A program made the position numbers and the translations under genes. This document shows positions 1-11,505 of a stretch of DNA of 64,000 nt, one piece after another. This DNA is from Sorghum bicolor (lineage: Eukaryota; Streptophyta; Magnoliopsida; Poales; Poaceae), in contig NC_012874.2 in the NCBI RefSeq assembly GCF_000003195.3, positions 60,269,768-60,333,767 of the forward strand, written 5' to 3'. Numbering within the stretch: position 1 is the stretch's first letter; the number at the start of each line of letters is the position of its first letter. A model generated the notes under the pieces. The model searched no databases. It was not told where the DNA came from and worked only from the letters and a program-made list of their open reading frames with translations.

Positions 1-346
1 ACAACACTTTCTCCAGGTCGCTGCATTGGGCTATGTTCAACTGCTTTTCGACTGCTTTTAACCAGTCGTCTGCCTCCAGTGGATCAGAGGCATGGGTGAA
101 CACCAGGGGACGTCCCTTCAAGAACTCCCCACGCTTGTCATGGACTTGAACCGGCGGTGGTGCTGCTACTGGTTCATTGTCCATACGGTTCATCATGGCT
201 TGCATCAGATTAGCTTGCATACCCATGAGCTGCTCAATAGTCATCGGCGGCGGCAGTGGTGGTGGATTCTCAGGTACACCACGTCCACGGCCACGACCAC
301 GGCCACGGCCACGTCCACGACCAGCGACTGCTCCTTCGGCGTCCAT
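1..346 (-). CDS. Gag polyprotein, N-terminal part (Tekay/Del-like), cut by window edge
   Basis: An open frame from ATG at 346 runs off the left edge, giving 115 residues. It starts MDAEGAVAGRGRG, continues into a Gly-Arg repeat, then a Pro/Met-rich stretch, then the start of the conserved retrotransposon gag domain with FLKGRPLVFTHASDPLEADD and WLKAVEKQLNIAQC. That motif is the usual beginning of the gag domain in grass Ty3/gypsy elements of the Del/Tekay type. Gag would form the cytoplasmic virus-like particle that packages element RNA. No stop or frameshift is visible in the part present. The start is the first Met of a frame that continues directly into the gag domain. The protein C-terminus, zinc knuckle and pol are not in the window. 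Confidence 0.8.
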   Translation of the reverse strand, partial: MDAEGAVAGRGRGRGRGRGRGRGVPENPPPLPPPMTIEQLMGMQANLMQAMMNRMDNEPVAAPPPVQVHDKRGEFLKGRPLVFTHASDPLEADDWLKAVEKQLNIAQCSDLEKVL

Positions 347-1006
347 CTGCTTCCAACAAAGATTCACGGCTTTTAGTGATCTTCCAAAATAATTATTCAT
401 CGCTTATAATGAATAAAAACAAGACTAGCAGTTTTCTGGACAAGTTTCAAACTCAGCAGGTCAGTAATCCATGGTTATCTCAGAATCTAGAGGTCCAATA
501 GGAACATGATATACATCGTTGGAAAGGTTAAGAAATTCTCTACAAACTTTATTTAGACCACATTTACTGGTTCCAACCGTAAAATAATCAAAATTGTGGT
601 TTATCAGGTTCTGCTCTGGTTCTCAGTCTGCGCAGGTACAGCAGATTAAATCAGACATATCTCATAGACCCGAACAGATAATGAGGTGATTCCAGTTGGA
701 AATAAAAAATATACCAGTCTAGTTTTCACCATAAAAATTTCGTAATTTTTGACTGAACCAATTATGAGATACAGAATAAACATCACAGACTGCTCCAGAA
801 ACAGCACGACTGAGACAGAGAATAAGTAACCCAACCTCACATTAAGCAACATTTACTTCTAAGATTAAGGTTTAGAAACATGCGGACAGGCCCACATGTT
901 TCCACAATCAAACAAAACTCCAAATCATAATTGTTCATCATCACAAACAGCAACACACTAAAGTTCACATGCCACACATTACTGAAATACTCGTGCTAAC
1001 GTCTAA
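347..1006 (-). other. AT-rich leader between extra ORF and gag
   Basis: About 660 bases of AT-rich sequence in the transcribed leader of the Tekay-like element. I see no convincing coding frame, repeat or RNA gene here. It would be part of the 5' untranslated region of the element RNA. Confidence 0.5.
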
Positions 1007-1750
1007 CTAGAAGGTATTGGGAAATCTAGGGAGCTCTATCCTGCAGAACGAACTTGTGGGCTTCTTCTTGTTGATGGGTGGCTGTCCAAGCTGACCACGC
1101 AGCTCATCCACCTGGCGCTGGAGGCGCTTCCCCGCTTGCTGTGCAACACGCAGCTCCTGCCTCAGTGCCACATTCATCTCAACGTGTCTCACAGTCGTAT
1201 CCAGGGTAGGGTCACCGGCAGGAGGTGCCACGACATGCCATGTCCTGCCATCTGGGTCGTTGCGGGGAAGGAACCGGTACCTATCCTCCTGCATGGCCTC
1301 AAAACGGCGGACGTGGTAGTGAAAGTACGCAGGTTGGGCTGCATCCTCCATGCTCTCATAGGCGGAAGCACGCCTAACCCTGCTCTCATGGATGGACTCC
1401 ATCTCATCCGAGTTGTCGACGTTGTTCCGAGCTGTGATGATCACCTCGGCCTTCCAGTAGGTGTTCTCCAACGGGTGCTTGTGCTCCGAGCAAAGGTAGC
1501 GGACGGTGGCAGCAAACTCCGGGTAGTAGCTCGCCAACACACCCGTGAGCAGAGTGTGGTAGTGAGTGTCCTCGTCAGCCACCATGAACTTGTTCCTGGA
1601 GGTCCATCCCATCTCCGGAACAACCTGTGGGTGCTGAGGCGTCGGTGCTGAACCCATCGACGCGTGGGGTGCAGGCGCAGGTGGTGCAGGCGCAGGTGGA
1701 GCAGGCGCAGGTGGTGCTGGAGCGGCGGCCTGCGGAATCGGTACTGCCAC
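1007..1750 (-). CDS. extra sense-strand ORF in the leader of the Tekay-like element
   Basis: A 247-codon frame lying between the PBS and gag, on the same strand as gag. The first part is a Pro-Ala repeat (PAPPAP units, about residues 7-28). The middle is a compact domain-like region rich in aromatic and charged residues (for example DEDTHYHTLL, ASYYPEF, RRFEAMQEDRYRFLP, GRTWHVV). The end is a predicted coiled-coil stretch of Gln, Arg and Leu (about residues 190-222) followed by a basic tail. The start listed is a GTG; the same frame stays open upstream through a Pro/Glu-rich stretch, so the true N-terminus, possibly joined by splicing, is uncertain. I do not recognise the family. Ogre elements carry an ORF before gag, but those are Tat elements; a Tekay-type element is not expected to. 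It could be a captured host gene fragment or a lineage-specific accessory protein. Confidence 0.5.
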   Translation of the reverse strand: MAVPIPQAAAPAPPAPAPPAPAPPAPAPHASMGSAPTPQHPQVVPEMGWTSRNKFMVADEDTHYHTLLTGVLASYYPEFAATVRYLCSEHKHPLENTYWKAEVIITARNNVDNSDEMESIHESRVRRASAYESMEDAAQPAYFHYHVRRFEAMQEDRYRFLPRNDPDGRTWHVVAPPAGDPTLDTTVRHVEMNVALRQELRVAQQAGKRLQRQVDELRGQLGQPPINKKKPTSSFCRIELPRFPNTF

Positions 1751-2112
1751 CGGAGTAGGCGCTGAAGGTGTAGGCGTAGGAGACCCCGTGTCCTTAGGCT
1801 CCTCCTCCTCGCCGCCACCAGAGGCGATGACCTCGGGCTCAGGTAGGTGCAGGTACTGGTGCTAGTGCTGGTGCAACTAGCGAAGCACGGTCGGCGGTGA
1901 AGAGGGCACGGTACGCGGCTGCGCTGCGACGAGGTATCTATAAATTTTATTTTAAGAATTAGAATCAATATGTTTACATAAATAGAACAGTGGGTAAGAA
2001 TATATAAAATTTTAATAAAATAACAAGAAAGCAAAGTAAGCAGTGAAATAAATAAAGCAAAAATAAAAACCCTAAAATCGACTGTTTCTACCTAGGTTTG
2101 TGTCCTACAGTC
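1751..2112 (-). other. leader upstream of the extra ORF
   Basis: The right-hand half (about 1930-2112) is AT-rich and featureless. The left-hand half (1751 to about 1925) is GC-rich and continues the frame of the extra ORF without an ATG. Confidence 0.4.
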
Positions 2113-2130
2113 AGCCTTACTTTGATACCA
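2113..2130 (-). other. primer binding site, tRNA-iMet type
   Basis: Three bases inside the LTR end the minus strand reads TGGTATCAAAGTAAGGCT. Its first part closely matches the complement of the 3' end of initiator tRNA-Met (TGGTATCAGAGC), the usual primer of Tekay/Del elements, with one mismatch in the first ten bases or so. Confidence 0.75.
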
Positions 2131-2726
2131 ATTTGTCACACCCAAATTTAAGGATAAATTTGAGTACAATAATCTCATGTGCTCCCCAGGAATAGTCGCG
2201 CACACAAGTCGACAAATTACAAATGTATCATCACAAGTGTCTTACATAACATTATTACAACACAAATATATCAATGTCTGCGACAAACGGAAATAAAACA
2301 CATAACTCTAAGCTTGGTAGCTCCAATCACAGGGACGACCGACTGGTGGATCGCCAACCTAGAAGTCCTCAGGGAATTCTTCATAATAGCTTTCATTTGT
2401 TACCCATCCGGGATTTTTGTCCAAAAAGAAATAAAGAGACAAGCGTGAGTACATCTCGTACTCCGCAAGCATAACATAGGATTTTATGCGGCTCAAAAAG
2501 GTCAGACACTGGCTACTGGAGTTAGCATTTTAATTGGTCAATGTTTTAATCCTATTTTATCATGAAATATGCTTAAGTTCCCGATTAGCCCAAATGAGTA
2601 CATGATTTTTTTAGATAAAGGATATACCATCCGGCCTCTATATCCGAGGATGTACACAGCCCAGTATTACAGAGTTTGATATGAGAAAAACAAAGAGAGC
2701 CAAAGTCCTATACATGGACTAGGACG

Positions 2727-5700
2727 CTAGTTTAAACAATATAAATGTTTCCATCCTTTATTGGATATCTCTAAAGCAATTACTTCTAATTTCTTGCTTA
2801 TCTTGGAGAGCACGTCCTTGGCTGTCTCAACAAGCTGCAGCTGAGCCCAAAAGCGTAACCAGTACGCTCCCCTAAAAATTACCTGCATAATAGAGTTAGT
2901 TTTCATTTTATTAAAAACATAATCATTGCGGCATCTCCAGATAGCCCAAAGCAAAGCAGCCACCCCCACCCAAATCAGATTTCTAATCTTTTTATTTTGA
3001 TTAGATAGCCAAGTACCAAACATGTGGCTGATTGATCTAGGTTGGGTCAAACTAGTAGCAAAGAAGATAAGCCTCCAAATCATTTTGGTGAAGGGACAGT
3101 CTAGGAATAAATGTTGAATAGTTTCATTCCCATTACAGCAAATGCACTTCTGACTCCCTTTCCAATTTTTCCTAGCAAGGTTGTCTTTGGTTAGGACGAC
3201 ACCCCTTTGCAGGAACCAGAGAAAAATTTTAATTTTTAGAGGTACCTTTATCTTCCATATCTTCCTATGCCGAAAGGGTGTATGTGTATCTATAAGATTG
3301 AGATACAAGGAACGGACAGAGAATAACCCAGATCTGGTTAAACTCCATCTGAAATAATCTGAACCATCCACCAATTCGACATGGGATATCTTTGCCACTA
3401 GACTAAGCCAATTTGTAAGTTTATTATCCACCAAGGCTCTCCTAAAAGATATGTTCAGAGGGTTCGTACTCATCACTTTTGAGACTGTGGCGTGAGGATC
3501 TCTCACTATGTTGTATAAAGATGGATAACTAGCTTTCAGAGACTTAGCCCCTACCCATGTATCTTCCCAAAACCTAGTTGCGGTTCCATCATTAATATGA
3601 AAAGAACATTTTGCCAACACCTCATCTTTGATACGCATGAGGCCTCTCCAAAAATGGGAGTCATTGGGCTTAGCTGTCGCCTGGGATAGGCTTTTGGAGT
3701 TTAGGTATTTATTCCTTAAAAGCGTTTGCCATATACCTTCTGTATTCAATAGATTAACTAGCCATTTGGCTAGGAGGCACTTGTTTTGCAATTGTAAATT
3801 TAGGATACCTAATCCTCCTTGATCCTTAGGGCGGCACAGGATGTCCCATTTGGCAAGGCGATATTTATGTTTGTCAGAAGATCCTTGCCAAAAGAACCTT
3901 GATCTATAATGATCTAGGTTCTTTAAGACTCCCTTGGGAATCTCAAAGAAGGACATCATGAACATCGACAGGCTACTTAGGACTGAATTAAGCAGTACTA
4001 GTCTTCCCCCATAAGACAGGTACTTCGCTTTCCAGCAAGAGAGTTTCTGTTTGAAACGATCTTCTACTTTTCTCCATTCAGAATTAAGGAGTTGTCTATG
4101 ATGCATAGGGATCCCAAGATATCGGAAGGGATATTCACCAGTATTGCATCCAAAGAGACTATTATAAAAGGATTCCATCTCTTTAGCAGCTCCATAGCAG
4201 AAGACTTCGCTCTTGTGGAAATTGATCTTCAGCCCTGATAGCTGTTCAAAAGCACAAAGCAACAGTTTCAAATTCTATGCTTGTTCGAGGTTGTGGTCAA
4301 TAAAGATAATGGTGTCATCTGCATACTGTAATATGGACAGACCATCATCTATAAGGTGGGGTATAACACCTCTTATCTGACCGTCGGCTTTTGCTCTGTT
4401 AATAAGGAGAGCTAGCATATCTACGACGATGTTCAATAAGATTGGTGACATTGGATCTCCCTGTCTGAGTTCACGTTTGGCTGGAAGTAGGGCCCTATGT
4501 CATCATTGACTTTGATTCACACACTCCCACCTGTGACCATAGTTTCTACCCATCGACACCATTTGGGAGAGAAACCTTTCATACGTAGCGTTTGTTGTAA
4601 AAAAGACCACTTCACTTTGTCGTATGCCTCTTCAAAATCAATTTTGAAAATGACACCATCTCTCATTTTAGTGTGAAGCTCATGGATGGTTTCGTGTAAG
4701 ATGACGACCCCCTCCATTATATTCCTGCCTGGCATAAAGGCAGTTTGTGTTGGTCTCACTACAGTTTTGGCTACCATATTAAGCCTATTTGTGCCCACTT
4801 TAGTAAAAATTTTAAAGCTCACATTAAGAACACAAATTGGCCTGTATTGCTGAATTTTTATGGCATTATTAACTTTTGGGATTAAGGTAATAATACCAAA
4901 ATTCAGACTATATAGGTCAAGAGTCTCCCTATGCAGCTCAGTGAATAAGGGAAGGAGATCATCCTTTATCACTTCCCAAAACACCTGATAGAATTCCACT
5001 GGAAAACCATCTAGTCCTGGAGTTTTATTATGCTCCATTTGGAAGACCGCATCCCTCACTTCAGATTCAGTGAAAGGGCTAATGAGGATGTCATTTTCCT
5101 CCGGAGATACCTGTGGAATATCTAGGATTTGGTCTTCCCTAAGGGAAAGCTCTACACTCTTCGGCTGTCCAAAGAGTTCTTTATAGTAAGTCGTAATATG
5201 TCTTATGAGATTATAATCTCCTATCACAGCACCTTGATCATTCTCAAGTTTATAGATATGCTGCTTGCGATGTTTCCCGTTGGCCACTAAATGAAAGAAC
5301 CGAGTGTTAGCATCCCCTTCCAATAGGGTTTTAACTTTGGCTCTCTGGTACCATTTCAGTTCCTCCTCTCTCAGAAGGTTAACCAAACGCTCTTTTAGAT
5401 AATGCTTCAGATTGATCTCTTGATCACATAAAGGAGAGATCTCAGCTTTCTTATCAATTATCTCTAAAAGAGCTAACAGAGTCTTTTTTTTCTTTTTGAT
5501 ATGACCCTGCTGTGTGTTTTGCCCATCCCCTTAGATATTGGCGGAGTCTACGAATTTTAAACTGCCATCGTTCAAGGGGAGTTGACCCAGAGCATGGAGA
5601 TTGCCAAATATTTGCAACCATATCATAAAATCCATCTCTTATCAACCATCCTCTCTCAAATTTGAAAGGACTATTGTGGGCCTGGTGGGTATGGTCTGAA

Positions 5701-6366
5701 ATATTACCATCCCTTGGTTCTACTGTGGTTAATGGAAACATGATCTCCATTTCTGTGGTAACTAGGACTCTATCCAACTTTTCAAAAGTTGGATTATCCC
5801 CTGGGCCAGTCCATGTGTATTGGCGGCCAGTCATAGTAATCTCCTTAAGATCTAGAGATTCAATAATAGCATTAAAAAGATCTGGCCATTTAGGGTCAAA
5901 GTCCCCAGTACTTTTATCTTCAGGGCATCGCATAATATTAAAATCCCCTCCTATGATATATGGTAGGGATTCTTTAGAGCACGTGTTAGCCATTTCAACT
6001 AGGAAATCACGCTTATGCTGGAGTTGTGCTGGTCCATAGACCGAATATAGCACAAACTTAAAGTCATTTGATTTGACTCTAAGGGTGAATTTTACATAGT
6101 AGTCTCCCTCCACAATAGCTCCAATGTCAAAGACATTCATGTCCACACCTAGCAAGATAACCCCCCGACCTACCGTGGGGTGCCATAGTGTGCCAAAGGA
6201 AATCATGTCCTCCACAAAGATTTTTAAGAACATGATCTGGGAATGAGTCCCGCCCTGTTTCGGAAAGCGCAATAAAATTAATCTGCTCTTCCTTAACTAG
6301 TTCAGCCAAATACCTATGCTTAGCCAAGTCTCCCAGACCTCTGCTATTCCAGAAGACACCCTTCAT
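2727..6366 (-). pseudogene. L1 ORF2: endonuclease-reverse transcriptase, broken
   Basis: The frame starts MKGVFWNSRGLGD at 6366 and continues as an AP-endonuclease with the conserved E of LSETGRD, GGDFNIMR and SDH motifs. A frame change near the C-run at about 6165 splits the endonuclease. A second break falls between 5454 and 5386. The reverse transcriptase follows (QQYRPICVLN, FMPGRNIMEG, IFKIDFEEAYDKVKW), interrupted around 4517. The catalytic YADD lies near 4325, with an in-frame TAG a few codons later. The last frame (4271-2727) holds the thumb and a zf-RVT domain with CICCNGNETIQHLFLDCPF. The protein would nick target DNA and copy element RNA in the nucleus. At least four breaks make this copy inactive. 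Family assignment is secure; exact break points are approximate. Confidence 0.88.
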
Positions 6367-6507
6367 TTTATGATAATTTTGGAAGGGGTTTTTAGTTTTT
6401 TAGGAAGTTTGCCTTTCAAAGTATTTTTGGCATTATTGTATTTTTCTTCCTTGGGAGTGGAGAGAGATCGATTAATTGATCACTCTCGTCCTCCAGCAAA
6501 TTCCCAT

Positions 6508-8200
6508 TTAAATTACCACAGGCGTGGCTGAGAATTGCATCAATTTGGCTTTCTCGCTCATCATCACTCTCAAAATTGGAGAGTCTAGATTTGATAGAGC
6601 ATTTTTTTCATTAGCACATAAAACCAACCAATCTACCTCTAAGTTTTTAAAACACAGAACGTCTGAGGTATCTAGGTTGATGCCTATCCTACCAAGGTTT
6701 GAAATAACTTTAGGATCTGGAAAGCTAGCGAAAGAGTTACCTGGAAATTTGAAGTTCTTTTTCGCTGCCATCCGTTCAACCTTGTGCAAATCATCCTGAA
6801 GATTACCTATGAATTCAAGGTTCTTCTTTGCCGTCAGTCGTTCGGACTTCTGTAGGGTATGGACGTCAGCCATCGCCGCAATCCTGGAGCTCCGTTGCAA
6901 CTCTTTAATAGGAGGAGCAGCCGCTGGGGGTTTGAAAACCCCCACTGTCGGTGAAGCCTTGGCCAGCTGCGAAGGAGATGGAGGGGACCTGGGTAGCGAC
7001 GCAGCAGCAGCCGTCGGTGAGCAGGTCGCGGGCGTTAGGGGGGCCATGTCCGACATCCCCCCCTCCTCCAGCGTAGCAGGCAGCGAAGGAGATGAGGAAG
7101 CAGCGAGCGGCGTGCCGTCCTCCTGTTGCGAAGCAACTAGCAAGGGGGAAGAGGGCGCATCCCCCTCCTTGACGGCCCCCTTTGGCATGGTTGCTGCAGG
7201 CGTCGGGTCCACGGGTGGGGAAGCTTTGCCCTCTGTCGTCTCGGCGGCAGGGGGGAGGATGGCGATCGAAGCACCCACCTCCCCATCAGACGGTGTTGTG
7301 GCCATGGTGCCACTTGGAGCAGTGGGCGAGGGGGCACTGAACAGGATCACGCCCCCCCCAGCTCATCGATGGCAGTGTCCCCAGAGGTCGGTGAAGTAGA
7401 AGGCGAGGGGGTAGATGATGAAGCACCCCTTCTCCCTTCTGCAGGCGCAGGGCCATCCCACACCTCAGCAGGGCGCGGAGTCGGCTGAGGCGAGGTAGGC
7501 GCTGCGTGCTCCCCGGTCGGTGGGGAGGCTGGGGGCTCCTCAGGCGGGGTCGGTGCAGCGTGCTCCCCAGTCGGTGGAACGGCTGGGAGAGCAGGCATAC
7601 CAACTACGGCATGGGAGCTGCTGCCTAGGGGGCTCTCGCCACCCAGCTCGTCAACGGCGTCGGTCCTGTCCTTCAGCGGTGGATGGCCAGGGGAGGCTTC
7701 ATGGCCACTGCCATCCCCGTCGGCTAGAGAGGCCACGGGCAGCTCCCCCCCAGCTGCTGCTTCGTTTGTTGGGGTAGAGAGCGCTTTGTCCATTCCACAT
7801 CTTGCCGGGCTGGAATAATCCAGAAGTGGTGCACCCAAGGACAGTGAGTCCGTGCCAAGAAGAGGGGCGGTAGGCGCTGAAGAACCCCCCAACTCAGCGT
7901 GGTCTGTCGGCGTCTCCAGAGATGACACAAAAATAGAAGAAAGGTGAGTTTTGTTATGAGAATCAACAAGCCCATTATAATCTGCCAGTTCTTCTGTTGT
8001 CGGAGGAGAAAATTTTTTCCCCATCTCTCCGTCATCTTTTTCCACCATGACCTTAAGGCTAATCTCATTTATAAGCTGCGAGCATGCCAGATCCAGGGCC
8101 TCTTTCACCAAAGCCTCCTACTTCTGCGTTGGCACATTATGCAGAGGTGCTGGAGCTGCCTCCGAGGCCTTCGAATTATTCTGGGGATGATAGCAATTGG
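6508..8200 (-). pseudogene. L1 ORF1 remnant
   Basis: Two overlapping frames (8111-7347 and 7350-6508) make up the 3' two-thirds of a plant L1 ORF1. The upper part is Pro/Ser/Ala-rich with low-complexity PTGEHAAPT repeats. The lower part has a basic segment (SSRIAAMADVHTLQKSERLTAKKN) and ends in the conserved FPDPKVISNLGRIGINLD region seen at the C-terminus of grass L1 ORF1 proteins. The RNA-binding N-terminal half is missing because the element is 5'-truncated. The frame continues above 8111 to about 8200 but is closed by an in-frame TAG, and there is a frame change near 7350. ORF1 proteins bind element RNA in the cytoplasm; this copy cannot make one. Confidence 0.7.
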
Positions 8201-10555
8201 TTCCTTCACCATCACGGTTAAACCACATTAATCATCACGATCAATGCGTCAGATTTTCATGTTATTTCCCCATAACCATCCACACCCAACTATTCCGTAA
8301 GGGTCCAAGGCCGCTCAAGTCCGAGAGCACGGCTAGTATACCAGTTTGATCAAACTCTGCGCAGAGGTGTGCACTTTTCCTGTAAGTCGTGTTACCCATA
8401 TGCCCGGGGTTTGCAAGACCCACTTACACTGCCAAGGTGAGCGGGCAAGGAACACTATGAAGCCTTCCATAGGCCACGCCTAACCAGTTAGGGCCGTGAG
8501 GTTTCCTCAGCAGGCAGATATAGAGGAACCCTCTTTCCTATCGCACATTTCCATCACGGCTATACACATAGGAACAAAAGCAGTTCTATACCCAAAGTGG
8601 AAAGCCCCTCTTGCGCCCTTTCGGGTAACCTCTAACAAGCTAGATGAGATCCTACTACTGAGCTAAAGTTAGAGCCATATAACCATCACGGTTGCACCTT
8701 AGCCCTTTTCCCATTCATTTGCCATCATATTAATTAAAGTCAGAGTGATAGTAAGGTCTCAATTACTTAAAGCACTAGCAACGCTACCCACATGCATTCT
8801 ACCCATAGATGTCATAAATATATAGTCAGGTGGCTAGGATGTCCTTAGGGTTATCAAAATTAGACACATGCAGATGCGTAATTAATTAAGTGAATAGGTG
8901 TACAAGGGAAACCCATGTTATACTTGCCTTCGGTGAAGGGAAGCTGCTGCTGGTCCTGCTGCTCCTCGGAGTAAAACGGATCACCCACGGACACGTCACC
9001 GTCTACGCTCGATCGGTACCACACAACAACACGCATTCCAAGTTCAATCATACAAGCAAAACAATCCTTTAGTTAGAACAGTACACCAACAGATCAAAAA
9101 TGAAATAAAATATTTAAAAACAGAACCTACGTTTCGCTACGAACACACAGATACGAAGATCACGAAAATCAGAGCTAAAACGATCAAGTTACGAATTTTC
9201 GGCGATTTCCTATAGGCATTTAATTAATTAAACCTAATCCTAAAATAAAAAGTTGCAAACTACAGAAACAATAGTACTAACATATAGAGAATTTAATTAC
9301 GAATCCAACGCAATTCGAACGGGTCAAATCAGAGCTAAAACGAATATTTTATGGCCAAAACAATGTAGTGGCAATCTTGTAAATAAAACATGATTTAATC
9401 GGATTTAAATAAATTCAGAAATTCTAGAATTTCTCCTAGCCGAGGACTGCGGGTTGATTAGGGAGAAGTATAGGGTTTCTTTAGCAAAATTCACCCACGA
9501 AGGGGTATGGAGCATCCTGGGCCACTGGATCGCGAACGGACGGCCAGGATTAGAAGGGGGAAAGGGGAAGGAGGAGGCCGGCGGCTGGAACAGTGCAAGG
9601 GCGGCGGCGCGCCATGGCCGGCAAGCCAAAACTCGCCGGAGTTGGCCGCGACAGGGCTACGGGGCTCGGTTTTCAAATTCGACAGCACAGGGAGGTAGAG
9701 GAGGGCGAGGGGAGCTTGATTCCAACCCTTGCGTGGCCGGGGAGGGGCTCGCGCACCACGGTCCGCGGCGGCGCCATTGCCGACCCGCCGGAGCACGCGG
9801 TTACAGCGCTATAACGCATCAAAACGCGAAGGGAGAAGTGCGGGAGAGAGCGGGGGCGCTGGCGAGCTCACCGGGGAGGAAGAAGGGGACGGGGACGGAC
9901 CAAATTCGCGGGGACACCGCGCAGCAGTTCACGACGGCTTCGACGATTTCTCTGAGCGCACCAGCAGTGGAAACGGAGGCGAGGAGAGGGGGGGAAATGG
10001 GGAGGGGAAGGTGCTCGGGCGCGCGGGCTCTCCACTACTTGCTGATATGCGGGGAAGAGGAGGGAGGTCGTGGGGAAGCGGGGGGCGCGGCTCGGCAGTT
10101 CGTGGGAGAGAGCGAAGCGGGGCAGACGGTTGGGGGGAAGAGGGAGCTGACAGGCGGGCCCGGCCTGTCAGCGGGGAGAGAGAGGGAAGGGGGAGCCGGC
10201 CAGCTGGGCCTGGCCCAAGAGAAAGGGGGAGGGGGCGCGGGGTAGCCGGGCCAGAAGGCTGAAAGGGGAAAAGAGGAGGGGGAAAATTCCAGTTTCCTTT
10301 TATATATTTTTTATACCAAATTTCCAATTGAAATTTTGAGCAGGAAAAAGAAAACAAATAAAACATTTTGTTTTCCTACCAATCATCACAAAAGAAATGC
10401 TCCAGCATGAATGCAACAAAAATTATTATTCTAAACTTATTTTAAATTTTAATTTCCCCAATTTTATTTATTTTCCTATATTGAAAATGCTCACAAAATA
10501 ATTCATTTAAATTCAATTCATCTATTTAAAAGAAATAAAATTTTTGGGTGTTACA

Positions 10556-10560
10556 GTCGT
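10556..10560. other. target-site duplication of the Tekay-like element (right copy)
   Basis: GTCGT directly follows the LTR end. The related segment near 29298 reads GTCAT at the same place without an LTR. The matching left copy is outside the window. Confidence 0.6.
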
Positions 10561-11159
10561 GCCACGAGCTAGAAGTGATATTTTCATATCACTATCGGGT
10601 TTTAAGATGACCGGATAATGTTCTTTAACCGTTAGATCCACCTATTTATTGATTCGCCATTGTTGGATCCTACTATCGCCATTGCTTCTGGTTAGAAAAT
10701 AATTCTCCAAATGCCCTGCCTGTGACGACCTCTTATAGTCCAACAAGTCATTGGTTCACCATTTGTGTATCTATGTGTAATAGTAAAGAGCCAAAATTTC
10801 TGCCACTAATTTTTTCATCCAGCCTAATCACTGATTCTGTCTCGGAACCCGCTTGTGAAGTCCCACGTCTGATTATCATCTTACCTGTGGACATGTTCCC
10901 ATCTGTGTCCTTTGTCTCGCAAAGTCCCCGCATCCATTTTTTCTTCAATGAAAACGTTATCTACCGAGTGCATTGTCGAGTTCATTTTTTATCTTTTTTT
11001 CCCTTTCGCTTTCTCACGTTTAGTTGTGACTTTTTTGTTTCTTCTTTTTTGTCTTTTGTTTTTTCTTATAAATACAGAAAAATAAAAAATAATCAATGTA
11101 TTATTTTAAGTCTTTGAAATTCTAATCCTTTTCTAATAAATAAATAGTTCCATCACTAA

Positions 11160-11257
11160 GGCCTGTTTGGAACACGGTAATTTTTCCCTGTTCCCGAACT
11201 CATTCCTATGAAATTTCTGCATAATTCCTGTGAAATCCATGCGTTCCAAATTGGCCC
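11160..11257. mobile_element. short MITE, copy 1
   Basis: About 98 bases with imperfect terminal inverted repeats, GGCCTGTTTGGAAC at the left and GTTCCAAATTGGCC at the right, flanked by TAA/TTA-type trinucleotides. The same MITE sits at the same place in copy 2 (32186-32283), so it was present before the duplication. Confidence 0.65.
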
Positions 11258-11373
11258 TTAAGTTGATGGAGTTTTAATTATATTAGGAATAAAGCTTATA
11301 ATATTAGGATCTGGACTAGGCGATGGTCTAATCAATCTGTGGACTGAAATCTTAAGTAGTTTGTCATCCAATC

Positions 11374-11378
<5 letters not shown>

Positions 11379-11405
<27 letters not shown>
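11379..11405. repeat. (TA)n microsatellite
   Basis: Uninterrupted TA repeat of about 27 bases. Confidence 0.9.
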
Positions 11406-11406
<1 letters not shown>

Positions 11407-11505
11407 ATCACAATAATATCAGTACAAGCTTCCAAGCTGTCTACATATACCAGTACTATTCTCAACGAGGACAGACATGTCAAAATCGAGAGAGGTCTTA
11501 GTCAT

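Larger units (their letters stand above)
2606..8235 (-). mobile_element. L1-type LINE, 5'-truncated and degraded
   Basis: Minus-strand non-LTR element inserted in the LTR. Its 3' end is the T-run at 2606-2612 (poly-A on the minus strand), preceded by the usual grass L1 tail reading ...GGCCGGATGGTATATCC. It carries the 3' part of ORF1, an AP-type endonuclease, reverse transcriptase and a C-terminal zf-RVT domain. The right boundary is set where LTR-type 'CCATCACGGTT' sequence resumes, and is good to roughly 20 bases. A target-site duplication was looked for and not found. Confidence 0.85.
1..10555 (-). mobile_element. Ty3/gypsy LTR retrotransposon, Tekay/Del-like, 5' part
   Basis: Reading right to left this is the 5' part of a chromovirus-like element: LTR (10555 to 2134), tRNA-iMet-type primer binding site (2130 to 2113), a leader with an extra ORF, then gag running off the left window edge. 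The LTR begins TGTAACACCC and ends GGTGTGACA on the minus strand, typical of Tekay/Del elements. The base string GTCGT just outside the LTR (10556-10560) matches GTCAT at the equivalent place in the uninterrupted duplicate near 29298, which fits the 5-bp target site. The clade name is inferred from the PBS, LTR ends and gag sequence; pol lies outside the window. Confidence 0.8.
2134..10555 (-). repeat. 5' LTR of the Tekay-like element, split by an L1
   Basis: Bounded by TGTCACACCC on the plus strand at 2134 and GGTGTTACA ending at 10555, i.e. TG...CA on the minus strand. Without the L1 (2606 to about 8235) the LTR is about 2.8 kb, normal for this clade. The piece 8236-9400 has several 'CCATCACGGTT' repeats and no coding signal. 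The piece 9430-10260 is very GC-rich with long open frames in several phases that look like composition artefacts. 10260-10555 and 2134-2605 are AT-rich. I see no gene in the LTR itself. Confidence 0.75.
10556..11505. repeat. duplicated host-like segment, copy 1
   Basis: About 950 bases that match 29298-29711 plus 31997-32577 closely (by eye roughly 95%, with small indels). The segment holds a MITE (11160-11257) and a TA microsatellite. I do not recognise its origin and no convincing gene is present; the minus-strand frame at 10948-10748 is conserved in both copies but short. The homology stops in the run after GACAGACATGTCAAAATCG. Confidence 0.75.

Noticed and set aside
9454..10366. Long overlapping open frames on both strands in GC-rich DNA
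   Set aside because: They occur in several phases at once, are rich in Arg, Gly, Pro and Ala, and lie inside an LTR. This is a composition artefact.
10722..11117. Plus-strand frame in the duplicated host segment
   Set aside because: Although conserved in both copies, it ends in T-rich low-complexity sequence and shows no domain.
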